Assembly (NCBI GenBank): GCA_030037545.1 | Contig: JASHRF010000012.1 | Span: forward strand, 1 to 64,000 | Origin: Acidobacteriaceae bacterium | GTDB taxonomy: Bacteria > Acidobacteriota > Terriglobia > Terriglobales > Acidobacteriaceae | DNA length: 64,000 bases | Reading direction: 5' to 3' | Shown: in pieces, positions 1-8,361 of the stretch | How the letters are laid out: each line of letters starts with the position of its first letter | Numbering within the stretch: the first letter of the stretch is position 1 | The notes under the pieces: generated by a model | Database searches by the model: none | The model's input: the letters and a program-made list of their open reading frames with translations, nothing else | Told to the model about the DNA's origin: nothing | Translations under genes and position numbers: made by a program

Positions 1-297
1 ACGGGAGAACATGTCGAGTTGGCGTATGTCGATCAGGGCTACACCGGCGAGGCCGCCGAAGAGGCTGCGGCCGAGCATGGCATTCGCCTAGAAGTGGTCA
101 AGCATACCGAGGCCAAGCGCGGCTTTGTGCTGCTGCCGCGCAGATGGGTAGTAGAGAGAAGCTTTGCCTGGGCCGCACGCTTTCGTCGTCTGGCCCGCGA
201 CTACGAACGGCTGGCAGCCACCCTGGGCGCTTTTCACTTCCTGGCCTGCGCTTGCCTCATGCTGGCAAACCTTTTCCGGCTACTCGCCAGAAGTTAA
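1..297 (+). CDS. IS5-family transposase, 3' part (5' end outside window)
   Basis: DDE transposase C-terminal part; the reading frame is open from base 1, so the gene begins before the window. The visible 98 residues contain AYVDQGYTG near the start and, later, [20 protein letters not shown], the arginine/glutamate-rich C-terminal signature with the catalytic Glu (WVVERSFAW) seen in IS5-family transposases. The stop TAA lies inside the terminal repeat of the element. The role is cut-and-paste transposition of its own IS. The family assignment is secure; the subgroup is less so, although YTAR-type target duplications (CTAG here, CTAA at 24961) fit the IS5 group. Confidence 0.85.
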   Translation, partial: TGEHVELAYVDQGYTGEAAEEAAAEHGIRLEVVKHTEAKRGFVLLPRRWVVERSFAWAARFRRLARDYERLAATLGAFHFLACACLMLANLFRLLARS

Positions 298-310
298 TAA
301 CAGGCTCTAG
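1..310 (+). mobile_element. Right end of an IS5-family insertion sequence
   Basis: The element ends with GTTAATAACAGGCT at 293-306, followed by CTAG at 307-310, the likely target duplication. The same terminal sequence bounds the 122-bp MITE at 24839-24960, so this IS could be its autonomous partner. The insertion splits the DUF3987-type gene that continues downstream. The left end is outside the window. Confidence 0.75.
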
Positions 311-1115
311 CGAGACGATTCGCTTGGCTTCTGATTGCTCTGAATTGCGCAATATGTCAAAGAGCAGTAACAGCGACGTGTGCTTACATCCTTACATCAC
401 AATTCACGGTCACATTACCATTCGAGAGCTAAAAATGGTGTTAAGTGCAACTGACCAAGTAAACGGGCTTGGCAACCGGATATTGTGGGTGTGCTGTAAA
501 CACTCCAAAAAACTTGCCGAGGACGGGAAAGTAGATGAACTAAAGCTGCTAGACCTTGCACATAAACTTGAAGCGGTGCTCACTCCCGCTTGGTCTACCG
601 GAGTTGCTGAATTCGATGATGACGCCAGACGCACTTGGGTAAGTGTATACGAGAATGAACTTGATGTTCAATCAGAGAATCTGTTTGGCGAGATTACAGC
701 GTATGGCCCTGCCCATGTAGTGCGCCTTGCGTTGGTCTATGCTTTGCTGGACCCCAACACATATTTGACTCAGCCTTTTCTTATTCGTCCTATCCATTTG
801 CAAGCAGCATTAGCAATTTGGAAGTATCGCTCAGACAGCGCCCGGTGCATTTTTGGTGACTCCTTGGGAGATCACGTTGCAGACAAAATTCTCAGCTTGC
901 TGAAAGCTGCTGGCGCGGCTAGCATGACTGACACTGAAATTTATAAGGCGTTCGGCAAGAACACAAAAGCTACTGAGCTAGATAGAGCGAAGAATATGTT
1001 GCTCGGACTGAATAAAGTTGCCGCTACGCAAGAAAACACTAAAGGTGCTCCTATTACTCACTGGACACCACCTTTTTACGTAAATACGTTAATGCGTAAG
1101 GAACCGGGGGCGTGA
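307..1115 (+). pseudogene. 3' remnant of a DUF3987-type primase/helicase-like gene, interrupted by IS5
   Basis: From the IS end onward the frame encodes LRNMSK, GHITIRELKMVLSATD, then GLGNRILWVCCKHSK. This is the pattern (GHIT..EL...L..T...NG.GNR.LW...RRSK) of the C-terminal part of DUF3987 proteins, which occur on plasmids, prophages and integrative elements beside primase/helicase functions. The frame is open upstream only because it runs through the IS in another frame, so no native start remains. Lower GC than its neighbours suggests horizontal origin. The remaining ~265 residues end in a normal TGA at 1113-1115. Assigned by recalled motif, not by a search. Confidence 0.55.
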
Positions 1116-1240
1116 AAAGGAGAGGTAAGATTTTACGTACTATACGTATTAAGCTCTTAATACGTTAAATGCGTAAAAATGACTTATTTCTCTGAGGGGT
1201 CGCTCTGGTAGGTACGTACTAACGTATTAAGGGTAATAAG
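1076..1240. repeat. Iteron-like array of ACGTA/TACGT motifs
   Basis: At least nine copies of an RCGTA/TACGT word lie in about 165 bases, overlapping the end of the DUF3987 remnant. They include a 9-bp inverted repeat ACGTATTAA-N4-TTAATACGT at 1144-1165 and two related copies of ATACGTTA(A)ATGCGTAA (about 1082 and 1159). The composition is much more AT-rich than the genome. The arrangement resembles iterons or operator arrays of plasmids and phages; the function is not known from sequence alone. Confidence 0.5.
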
Positions 1241-1331
1241 AGGGTGAGGAAACCGCAATACACGTCACCCGAAGGCAGCATCAACTAATACTACATGGGT
1301 AGCACCAGAAACCGTGACAGGAAGGTGAGTT

Positions 1332-1502
1332 ATGGAGATACTGAAACAATCTCAACGTAGAAGTGAAAAACTCGATCAACAGTCAAAGCAGTTGGAGCAG
1401 ATTGGTGACTACCTTTACAGTTTGTGGGTAAGAGAGCGGACGCCCGAATACCTACCTTTGAGCATTCAACTTGAGATAGCAAAGGCAACTAACCCAAAAG
1501 GG
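1332..1502 (+). pseudogene. Small coiled-coil protein gene truncated by IS200/IS605
   Basis: ATG at 1332 has a purine-rich GGAAGGTGAG ribosome site just upstream. About 57 native residues are visible: a Gln/Lys/Glu-rich helix (SEKLDQQSKQLEQIGDYLYSL) followed by WVRERTPEYLPLSIQLEIAKA. The frame then runs into the left end of the IS200-like element and its hairpin, so the rest (to a stop at 1629-1631) is element sequence. Family not recognised; the helix suggests a small coiled-coil protein of the same mobile element as the DUF3987 remnant. Truncation is inferred from the position of the IS hairpin. Confidence 0.5.
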
Positions 1503-2150
1503 AGTTCCCCCGGCTTTGCCGGGGAGGCAGCCGAGGTTTGGGATTTCCGGGAGTCCATCCAAGAAACTCCAAATCGTGAGCCGCCAAGCACACGAGGAGA
1601 AGAAACCGGATGGACGAATACGAAAGTTTAAGCCACACGAAGTGGGAATGCAAATACCATGTGATGTTTATTCCCAAGTGCCGCCGCAAGACGCTGTGCA
1701 CGCAACTGCGGCCGCATTTGGGCGAGGTGATGAAACGGTTGGCCGAGCAAAAGGAGAGCCGCATCGAAGAAGGCCCCCTGATGTCAGACCACGTGCACAT
1801 ATGGATCTCCATTCCGCCCAAGTACTCGGTCAGTCAGGGGATCGGGTTTATCCAGGGCAAGAGCGCGATCCATCTGGCGCGAGTGTACGGGGAGCGCAAG
1901 AAAAACTTTGTCGGGCAGCACTTTTGGGCGCGCGGATTCTTGGTGTCCACAGTGGGCCGAAACGAGAGCGTGATCGGAGAGTACATCCGCACCCAGGAAG
2001 AGGAAGACAAGCGATTGGAGCAACTGGAAATGTGGAAGTAGGCGGCCACCGTAAGGTGGCTCAACATCAACCGGGGCCGCGTTAGCGACCCCGCTCAAGC
2101 CGCTTTGAGCGGCTCACATCATAAGGCCACCGGCTTTGCCGGTGGATACT
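1503..2150 (+). mobile_element. IS200/IS605-family element with terminal hairpins
   Basis: A single Y1 transposase gene lies between imperfect hairpins instead of inverted terminal repeats. The left hairpin is CCCCGGC-TTT-GCCGGGG at about 1508-1524. The right hairpin is CCACCGGC-TTT-GCCGGTGG at 2127-2145, with a further small stem GCCACC-GTAA-GGTGGC at 2043-2058. The two outer stems share the CGGCTTTGCCG core. Exact cleavage sites cannot be fixed, so the ends are approximate. Confidence 0.8.
1610..2041 (+). CDS. tnpA: IS200/IS605-family Y1 (HUH) transposase TnpA
   Basis: A 143-residue single-domain transposase, the usual length of the family. It opens with SLSHTKWECKYHVMFIPKCR, carries the metal-binding HUH motif as DHVHIWISIP around residues 59-68, and has the catalytic tyrosine near residue 126 in IGEYIRTQEEE. 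It cuts and pastes the single-stranded element at sites recognised through the flanking hairpins. No accessory TnpB gene is present. All key residues are intact, so the enzyme could be active. ATG at 1610 gives the family's normal N-terminus. Confidence 0.92.
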   Translation: MDEYESLSHTKWECKYHVMFIPKCRRKTLCTQLRPHLGEVMKRLAEQKESRIEEGPLMSDHVHIWISIPPKYSVSQGIGFIQGKSAIHLARVYGERKKNFVGQHFWARGFLVSTVGRNESVIGEYIRTQEEEDKRLEQLEMWK

Positions 2151-2439
2151 TACCCATAAAAACGAGTTATTAACGACGTTTGATTCAGAATGGCCGCCCG
2201 GAACCACACTCAAGAATCATGCAGAACCACAGGAATGGGTTGAAGTTTGGGTTCGACTGCAACTGGTGCGAACCTCCAAACCCACCCCCCGCACGTAAAC
2301 GAAGTCGCTTAGCGACCCCACAAGTTCGCATCGCCTACAAATGGGACACAATCGGCGGACGCGAGCGCGAGCCTCAGGCGCTCATGTCGCGGGCCTCAAG
2401 CTCCTGCGCATGCCGGCGGTTGCTCGCGAGCGGTCCCTT
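2151..2439. other. Intergenic region without a recognised gene
   Basis: About 290 bases between the IS200 right end and the TPR gene stop. A 130-residue open frame here is rich in Arg/Pro/Ser and overlaps the TPR gene in antisense; I do not regard it as coding. A small stem GTCGC-TTA-GCGAC occurs near 2303. No tRNA could be folded by eye despite a GGTTCGA stretch at 2257. Confidence 0.4.
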
Positions 2440-3369
2440 CTATAGCAGGCGCCGCAATCGTTCGAAGTTGCTGCGCGTGCGCTCACTGCGGGGATTTACC
2501 TGCGCGGCCTTTTCGGCCCAGGGGAGCGCTTCGCGAACTTTTCCCTGGCTCACAAGTGCGGCAGCATAGCTCATCAGGGCGACGTCGTCGTAGGGATTCA
2601 GTTCCGCAGCCTTGAGGTACAGGCGGGCGGCCTCCCGCATATCGGTCTGCTTGGCGGCATCGGCGCGGATGGTGTAACGCACCGACTCGGCCAGACGCTC
2701 CAGGTCGGTGCGGTCCAGCTTGAATAACAGGGTTCCGGCTTCGGCGGGAGGACCGGACGAGCCGGCACTGACAAAATTCACGCCGGTGTAGCCGCCTTGC
2801 TTGGCGGCGAGGACCATTTCGTACATCTCGGGATCGAGGTTGCTGACCGTGGTGCGCTGCTCGGGCGTGAGCGCGGCGAGAAATCCCACGGAGGCGCCGG
2901 GCGCCGGAGCAACCGGCGGCTGGCTTGATGGGCTTGGCGCTGCCGGCTGCGGTGCTGCCGCGGCCCCAGGTGGCGGAATCTTCTTCTCCGCGATGTAATG
3001 CTCCATGATGCTCAGATTGTCGCGGGCGCGCTGGCTGGTGGGATCGAGAGCAAGGCTGCGTTTCATATCAGCGACCGCCTCCCAATACTTATCTCCCATG
3101 TAGTAGGAGTTTCCGCGATAGTAATAGGTGAGCGCGTCCTTGGGCTTGAATTCGAGAACGTGAGTGTAGTCGGCAACCGACTCATCGTACCGATGCAGCC
3201 GGTTGTAAATGCTTGCGCGGTAATTGTAGGCGGTCAGGTTTTTGGGGTTTTCCCTGATTTCCTCGTTCACGATTTCAAGCGCCGCTTGTTTCTGGCCCTG
3301 ATCGTAGAGCGCTTTGGCGCGCTGCAAACGCTCTGTATCCTCTTCCTTCCACTTCGAGAAAATGCCCAC
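2440..3369 (-). CDS. TPR-repeat protein
   Basis: 309 residues. Residues 10-125 form three to four tetratricopeptide repeats (AKALYDQGQKQAALEIV; NYRASIYNRLHRYDESVADY; YYYRGNSYYMGDKYWEAVAD). A Pro/Ala-rich linker follows at about 132-160, then a middle segment of unknown fold, and one or two further TPRs near 245-300 (AARLYLKAAELNPYDDVALM). There is no signal peptide, so it is probably cytoplasmic and acts as a protein-interaction scaffold. The start has a strong GGAGG site 6 bases upstream. It lies 32 bases downstream of the DUF4062-STAND gene on the same strand, so the two are probably cotranscribed and may work together. Confidence 0.85.
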   Translation of the reverse strand: MGIFSKWKEEDTERLQRAKALYDQGQKQAALEIVNEEIRENPKNLTAYNYRASIYNRLHRYDESVADYTHVLEFKPKDALTYYYRGNSYYMGDKYWEAVADMKRSLALDPTSQRARDNLSIMEHYIAEKKIPPPGAAAAPQPAAPSPSSQPPVAPAPGASVGFLAALTPEQRTTVSNLDPEMYEMVLAAKQGGYTGVNFVSAGSSGPPAEAGTLLFKLDRTDLERLAESVRYTIRADAAKQTDMREAARLYLKAAELNPYDDVALMSYAAALVSQGKVREALPWAEKAAQVNPRSERTRSNFERLRRLL

Positions 3370-3401
3370 GTCTGCCTCCTCGACCTAAAGCGCTGCGAAC
3401 T

Positions 3402-6400
3402 TCATAGAGAGCATTGCTGGATCATGGCTTCGACGATTTCGGAAAGACCGTATTGCCGGCCGAGATTTCGTGCCTCGGCAACGGCGCGGCCGCGCTCCGG
3501 CTCAGGCAGATGCAAGGCTTGGTTTATCTTAGCCTGAAGCAGCCATTCCGGATTACCGATCCGGCGCAAAATCTGCTCCTGCTCTTCGAGCACGGGACGA
3601 ATCTCGGCCGCGCTTCTTCCCAGGTTTTTCAGGATGTGCGCCCTCACGGCAAGCGACTGGGCAAGCTCCGGCGGCAGCTCAAGCTCCCTCAGAATCGCCT
3701 CCTGCTCGTCCCATAGGCGCAGCGCGGTTGGATAGTCGTTGCGCTGCGTATAAAAGACGGCCTGGTTGGCGAGGCAAGCGCGCAGCACCGGCCGATTGCC
3801 GATCTTCCTGCAGACTTCCTCCTGCTCCTGTAACTTCTTGAGCTGTTCTTCGCTCCTGCCCATCTCACCGAGGGTAGAGGCCTGGCTGCCGATGCAAATC
3901 GCCAATCCTTTCGCGTATCCGGTCTCGCGGCAAAGCGCTTCCGCTTCCTGGTCTTTCCGGAGAGATTCCGGAAAGTTCCCAAGATCGCGTAAGTACCTGG
4001 CTTGATTCCCAAGGCTTTCGACCAGGCTGAGCTTGTCTCCGAGTATGCGGCAGATGCGTTCCTGCTCGCCGTAGAAATCCATCACGTCGCTGAGACGGCC
4101 CAGGGCCGCCAGCGCATTGGCCTGGCCGCCGTAACTCTTCTGTAGGCCGTCCTGGTCGCCGATCTGGCGGGCCATGCTCTCTTCGCGCCGGCACAGATCG
4201 AGGGCGCGTTCGTAGTCGCGTTGCGTGTACGCGACCATGGCCTGATTGTGCAGGGAGATTCCCAGGCCGTGGACGTCTTTGCGGACGAGGCACAACTGCT
4301 CCTGCTGGCGGTGCAGCGCCATCGCCTCGCTCAAGCGGCCCCATTCAAACTGCACCAGCCCTTGCGCTCCCAGGCATTTCTGCAGGCCTTGGTCGTCGCC
4401 TAGTTGCCGGCAAATCGCTTCCTGGCGCTCCAGCGCCTGCTGCGCGGCAGGCAGGTTGCCCCGGCTCAGGCAGGAGGCGGCCAGGCCGCCCAGGCACACC
4501 TCGAGCGCGGCCAGACTGCCAGGCTTTTGTTCGTAGTGGCGAATGAGTTTGCGCCGAACCGCGATCGACGGCTCGAGCCGCCCGGTTTTTTCCAGCAACA
4601 GAGCTACCACATCTAGGAAATCCGGATCGGTGAGATCGGCCGATTCGATCTCGCTTGCGTATGCCTGCTCCATTTTGAAGCCGGCAGCTTCAAGTTTCGT
4701 CCAGTAGGCGAGCACGTCGAACTGGTTTCGATCCCATGCCCGCGCAAGGAATTGGGAATCGCGGCGGCGCGCGGCGTCCGCATCGAAAGCCAGCAGCCGC
4801 GCCAGGCGCGGCCAGGCGTGTGCCTCAGAAAGCTGCCAGGGAAGCTCGTCGATCTTGCGGCGCGACAAGGGCTGCTCTTCGAAGTAATCGGCCAGGCGCA
4901 GATGGGCGGCGCGCTCATCCGCCTCGGAGGGCAAAAATCGTGCGCGAACGGCATCGCGCAAGTACTGGTGCCCGAAGTTCAGCAAGCCGGAACGGTCGAC
5001 GAGGGAATGCTCGGCGGCCAGCCACAGCGGCGACCAAAAGGCCGCGGGCAGCGGCTCGCCCCCAGCCCCAAGCAGATCGAGGAGCTCGGCTTCCGCGAGG
5101 CCGTAGTGCCCTGCCCAAAGCAGCGAGAAAACGTCGCGCACCAGCCCGGCGCGATCACGCTCGTAGTCATCCTGCCAGCGCGCAAGAACTTTATCAAACA
5201 GCTCGGCTGGACCGGGCGCGGCGAGATAGCGGTCGATCTGGCTGTCGAGAGTTTTGTGTTCGCCCCACAGGCGCAGCTCTTCCAGCAGCAAGCGCAGGTA
5301 TAGAGGATTGGCGGCGGGCGCGGCGGCGGCAACGCGTTGGGCCTGCGGCGTGTCCAGCGCCTTCGAATACTGGCGGAGGAAATCCGTGATGAGCTGTTCG
5401 CGCTCGGCGCGGTCTAACGGTTCCACGTTGAACTCCGGCCAGCCGCGGCGGCGCAAGGCGTCGAGCGAACGGCCGGGCAGCGCCGATAAAAAGAGGCGTG
5501 CGTTCTGGGGCAGGCGGGAAGGCAGCCAACCGAGATCGGGCGCGCCGTTGCGGTCTTCAATCTGGTTGAGCCCGTCGAGGACGAGGACGAAGCGGCCGCG
5601 GGCAGCGGCCCGGTAGATGGCGCGCGCGAAAACCGCGGGAAGCTCTTCTGCATGGTCCGGGATGGGGAGCTGGAGATCGAAGCGAGAGGATAACTCAGCC
5701 ATAATCCGGCGAAGCATCGCTGCCCAATTGGCGCTGGCCGGGTCAGCGCCAATGAAGTGCAGAATGACCGGCTCATGGGGATGGGCGCGGCGGTATTCGA
5801 GCGCCCAGTTGGCCAGCAGCGCGGACTTGCCGACGCCGGATTCGCCGGTGAGGACCAGTGGCTCGCCGGCGCCAGCGGCATGCGCATCGAGCCGCGCAAA
5901 ATCCGCCGTCCTGCGAATGTAGACGCGGCTGCGGGATTCGGCGTAGCTCTCCTGAGCCGCGGTTTCGCGCTCGCGTTCGCTAGGAGCTGTCTCTTTCGGG
6001 AAAATCCGTTCGATGACCTCGCTGAAATCCCTGAGCACCCATTCGCCCAGTTCTCGCGCGTCGCGGTAATTCTCGCGCACAGCGCAGCCGCTGGCGCGAA
6101 TCTGATCTTTGAGAACGCGGAGCTTTTCGCGCGAGGCGGGATCGCGTTCCACAAACCGTCCGCTCTGCTCCTCGGACAACGACCGGATTATGGCGGGATC
6201 GCGAAAATAGAAGAGCGCCTGCGCCTTCATCTCCGCGTTCTTCAACACGCCGTGCAGGATCTCCAGCTCGGTCACCGATTTTCCTTGTTCCTGGGCCAGC
6301 CATGGCATCTGCGCGAGCAATGCCTCGGGAACCGCTCTTGGCAGCGATCCATAGCGCTCGCCCAGGATGCCCAGAAACCACGGGCGGCAATGATCGATCT

Positions 6401-6617
6401 CGGCCAGGCAGATGGGCAGCACCTTGCCTTCGTGCTGCTCCTCGTCGGTGATGCCCCAGCGCAGGTCGATCTCGGCCCAGGTGACAGCGCGCTGCTCGCA
6501 CAGCGTCCGCAGTTGCGGGAAGATGCGCTTGATCAGCTCCTCGCGCTCTGCCTGCATGTCCTGAAAGGTAGAGGACACGAAGACGCGAATGACGCGGCGA
6601 GGTTTGTCCTTCGGCAT
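3402..6617 (-). CDS. DUF4062-STAND NTPase-TPR protein
   Basis: 1,071 residues from ATG at 6617; an in-frame ATG at 6671 would add 18 residues with no better ribosome site. The N-terminus has the DUF4062 pattern RVFVSSTFQDMQAEREEL and, further on, EIDLRWGI and GILGERYG. A NACHT/AAA-like STAND module follows with P-loop GESGVGKS (about 258-265) and Walker B FVLVLDGLNQIEDR (about 343-356). The C-terminal third is a long TPR array (repeated GxQGLVQFEWGRLSEAMAL-like units, about 670-1050). The same architecture occurs in NPHP3-like proteins. In bacteria, STAND ATPases with such sensors are often signal-triggered conflict or antiphage proteins; that role here is inference. It forms a unit with the TPR gene downstream and lies near mobile DNA. 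Confidence 0.85.
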   Translation of the reverse strand: MPKDKPRRVIRVFVSSTFQDMQAEREELIKRIFPQLRTLCEQRAVTWAEIDLRWGITDEEQHEGKVLPICLAEIDHCRPWFLGILGERYGSLPRAVPEALLAQMPWLAQEQGKSVTELEILHGVLKNAEMKAQALFYFRDPAIIRSLSEEQSGRFVERDPASREKLRVLKDQIRASGCAVRENYRDARELGEWVLRDFSEVIERIFPKETAPSERERETAAQESYAESRSRVYIRRTADFARLDAHAAGAGEPLVLTGESGVGKSALLANWALEYRRAHPHEPVILHFIGADPASANWAAMLRRIMAELSSRFDLQLPIPDHAEELPAVFARAIYRAAARGRFVLVLDGLNQIEDRNGAPDLGWLPSRLPQNARLFLSALPGRSLDALRRRGWPEFNVEPLDRAEREQLITDFLRQYSKALDTPQAQRVAAAAPAANPLYLRLLLEELRLWGEHKTLDSQIDRYLAAPGPAELFDKVLARWQDDYERDRAGLVRDVFSLLWAGHYGLAEAELLDLLGAGGEPLPAAFWSPLWLAAEHSLVDRSGLLNFGHQYLRDAVRARFLPSEADERAAHLRLADYFEEQPLSRRKIDELPWQLSEAHAWPRLARLLAFDADAARRRDSQFLARAWDRNQFDVLAYWTKLEAAGFKMEQAYASEIESADLTDPDFLDVVALLLEKTGRLEPSIAVRRKLIRHYEQKPGSLAALEVCLGGLAASCLSRGNLPAAQQALERQEAICRQLGDDQGLQKCLGAQGLVQFEWGRLSEAMALHRQQEQLCLVRKDVHGLGISLHNQAMVAYTQRDYERALDLCRREESMARQIGDQDGLQKSYGGQANALAALGRLSDVMDFYGEQERICRILGDKLSLVESLGNQARYLRDLGNFPESLRKDQEAEALCRETGYAKGLAICIGSQASTLGEMGRSEEQLKKLQEQEEVCRKIGNRPVLRACLANQAVFYTQRNDYPTALRLWDEQEAILRELELPPELAQSLAVRAHILKNLGRSAAEIRPVLEEQEQILRRIGNPEWLLQAKINQALHLPEPERGRAVAEARNLGRQYGLSEIVEAMIQQCSL

Positions 6618-6723
6618 AGATTCTGTCCGCATCATAAACCGGGATGCGTGGCCCGAATCTGCCTTTCTCATTCGTGCTGGTTCGTTAATTTCGTTGACTT
6701 TCTCTATGCGGTTGAATTAGTAA

Positions 6724-6860
6724 CTAGAGCGTGTTTCAAAAATAGGCTTTGAAAGGGCACGGCTTCAGCCGTGCCGTGCAAAATCCGCCGTTGATGCGGC
6801 TTTAGCCGCCGAGGGATGGTTCCTTGATCGTCCCAGCAGCATTTTTGAAACACGCTGTAG
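6724..6860. repeat. MITE-like two-hairpin repeat with terminal inverted repeats (copy A)
   Basis: 137 bases with 20-bp terminal inverted repeats (6724-6743 and 6841-6860; 19 of 20 match; core AGCGTGTTTCAAAAAT). Inside are hairpin 1 GGCACGGC-TTCA-GCCGTGCC and hairpin 2 GCGGC-TTTA-GCCGC. The ends CTA/TAG are compatible with a TA target duplication. Related copies without clear terminal repeats occur at 46110, 47997, 50053, 55214 and 62194, and one with degenerate terminal repeats at 57191. It codes for no protein, so movement would need a transposase in trans. Confidence 0.75.
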
Positions 6861-6927
6861 GAACTTGCTTTTCCAGCGAATGCAGAGCCGGTTGCGCTCA
6901 GGAAATTTTGGGGGAAGGGAAAGGTCT

Positions 6928-7395
6928 ATGGGAGTGGAAATCAAGGTGGGAGGGGACGCGCCTGGCTTGCGGGAACAGCTTGCCAACGGGGCGATCATTT
7001 TTCTCGGCCAGGAGGCCTACAAGTCGGCGGCCGCACTGATGGCTGAGGCGCAGAAAGCAGGATACGGCGGATTGATTATTCCGGTTGAGCACGCCAGCGG
7101 ACTTGCGCCCCTCCCCGCAGTGGACGCCCAATTCTGTCTGCTTAATTTTCTGCACTTCGCACCGTGGAAGAGCGCCAGCCCCGCGATTACGCAAGAGATC
7201 GAGGATTGGAAGCGCAAGCTCGTCGCCGGCGTCAACCTGGGTACGCCTCGACCGGAGATCGAATTTCTTTTGACGATGGGATCGAGCGAGACCACTCTCG
7301 TGGCCAAGTGGACATCGACCGTGAATTCTCAACAGTTCATTCGCGTGGCCCGCGAACTTGAAGAATCCTGCCTGCGCAATGGAGGACGGGTGTAA
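6928..7395 (+). CDS. Hypothetical protein (155 aa)
   Basis: Start chosen at ATG 6928 because a GGGAAGGGAAAGG purine stretch lies directly upstream; an earlier in-frame start at 6865 adds residues encoded beside the MITE-like repeat and is less likely. The protein is soluble, with no signal peptide or membrane segment. It looks like an alpha/beta domain: GAIIFLGQEAYKSAAALMAEA, then YGGLIIPVEHASGL and FCLLNFLHFAPW. I do not recognise the family. It stands alone between the repeat and a gene-poor stretch. Confidence 0.6.
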   Translation: MGVEIKVGGDAPGLREQLANGAIIFLGQEAYKSAAALMAEAQKAGYGGLIIPVEHASGLAPLPAVDAQFCLLNFLHFAPWKSASPAITQEIEDWKRKLVAGVNLGTPRPEIEFLLTMGSSETTLVAKWTSTVNSQQFIRVARELEESCLRNGGRV

Positions 7396-7818
7396 GGCGA
7401 ATTACACGCCGGACAGGGAATCTTACACCTCAAAAAGGATCAACCGGCGGTAGTGGGCCAGTTTGAATTGATTTTGGCCAAAGAAATTCCAGATTTCACT
7501 AAAGCTCCACTAAGATGAGCCGAGTAACCCTTCTATTTTCAGCGCGTTTTCCGATGCCATTTTTCGGCTGTGGCGGCTCGGGGCTTCTTTCTCTGCTTCT
7601 GCTAGTGCAGGATATTCGCCATATATTCGTGCCTGTAATCTTTTCATGTTCCCAACCCTCTCTGGCCGGAAGACCTTCGTCGTCACCTGCAAGATGCCGC
7701 CGCGACGTGCCATCTGGCCGGGAGGAGTTCCCTTTTTCAATCGGTTGCCTTGGCCTGTCCACTGTGCGGCGAGGTCAGGCAGTACATCGCAGTTCTGGGT
7801 AAAGGAGATCCGGAAGGA
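7396..7818. other. Gene-poor stretch, one doubtful small minus-strand frame
   Basis: About 420 bases. On the minus strand 7510-7740 could encode 76 residues from a TTG start with AAGG upstream (internal Met reading MARRGGILQVTTKVFRPERV), but codon pattern and start are weak and I recognise no family. Overlapping plus-strand frames look like shadows. No hairpin with a T-run was seen. Confidence 0.3.
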
Positions 7819-8070
7819 TCAAGATGGAATGAGTGAGTGGGGAAGCCGAGTTCGCGCTCGGTCGAGGAAGAGCCGGATGCGCAGCGCTTCGGCGCGCTCC
7901 GCGGCTACCAGGCGCATCTGGCGGCCAATGTGATCGACGTCCTGGAGGTATTCGACCTGCGCCTCATCGCGGCGGGCATCCTGTTCGAGACGCGCAATCC
8001 TCTCTTCCATCATGGTGCGGAAGCGGGGGCTGATTTCGAAGCATTCGCGGGCAGTGCAGTCAATGGTCAT
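7819..8070 (-). CDS. Small helical hypothetical protein (83 aa)
   Basis: Start at ATG 8070 with GAGG 6-10 bases upstream; the longer open frame upstream of it is Arg-rich and unlikely to be coding. The protein is charged and predicted mostly alpha-helical (RFRTMMEERIARLEQDARRD, then RLVAAERAEALRIRLFLDRA), suggesting a short coiled coil. No signal peptide, cysteine motif or membrane segment. Family not recognised. Confidence 0.5.
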   Translation of the reverse strand: MTIDCTARECFEISPRFRTMMEERIARLEQDARRDEAQVEYLQDVDHIGRQMRLVAAERAEALRIRLFLDRARTRLPHSLIPS

Positions 8071-8361
8071 GGTCGGCGCCTCGAATTGCGAATAGGGAAC
8101 CTGAGAGTCGCGATTTCTTCCGCGCCCCTCAAGTTTCCCCCATCTGCGCCGATAGTAGCGATAAGCGGGAATTCGCACCAGATTACGGGTTTGCGCGCCA
8201 ATGGTAACGCGCGCTGTCCGATTCCAGAACAGCGCCCTGTTCAAACTTCGTAGTTCACGACTCCGCAGCTTCCGGTTCCTGGCCCGCAACAAGCCTCTGC
8301 CAAGGCGCTCAAAGCTGTGAACTGCGAACCAGGAACTAAGAACTGTGAACTGCTTCACCCG
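8071..8361. other. Intergenic region with GAACTGTGAACTGC-type repeat words
   Basis: About 290 bases. The end (about 8314-8357) carries repeated words such as GTGAACTGC, GAACCAGGAACTAAGAACTG and GTGAACTGC. The same kind of degenerate tract occurs at 25770, 36668, 43196, 44762, 47921 and 59793. No gene seen. Confidence 0.45.

Noticed and set aside
144..306. N-terminal extension of the DUF3987 remnant into the IS
   Set aside because: These codons lie in the transposase gene in another frame and read as noise.
2240..2300. tRNA or tmRNA end (GGTTCGACTGC stretch) as an attachment site
   Set aside because: No acceptor stem, CCA-proximal pairing or anticodon arm could be folded by eye.
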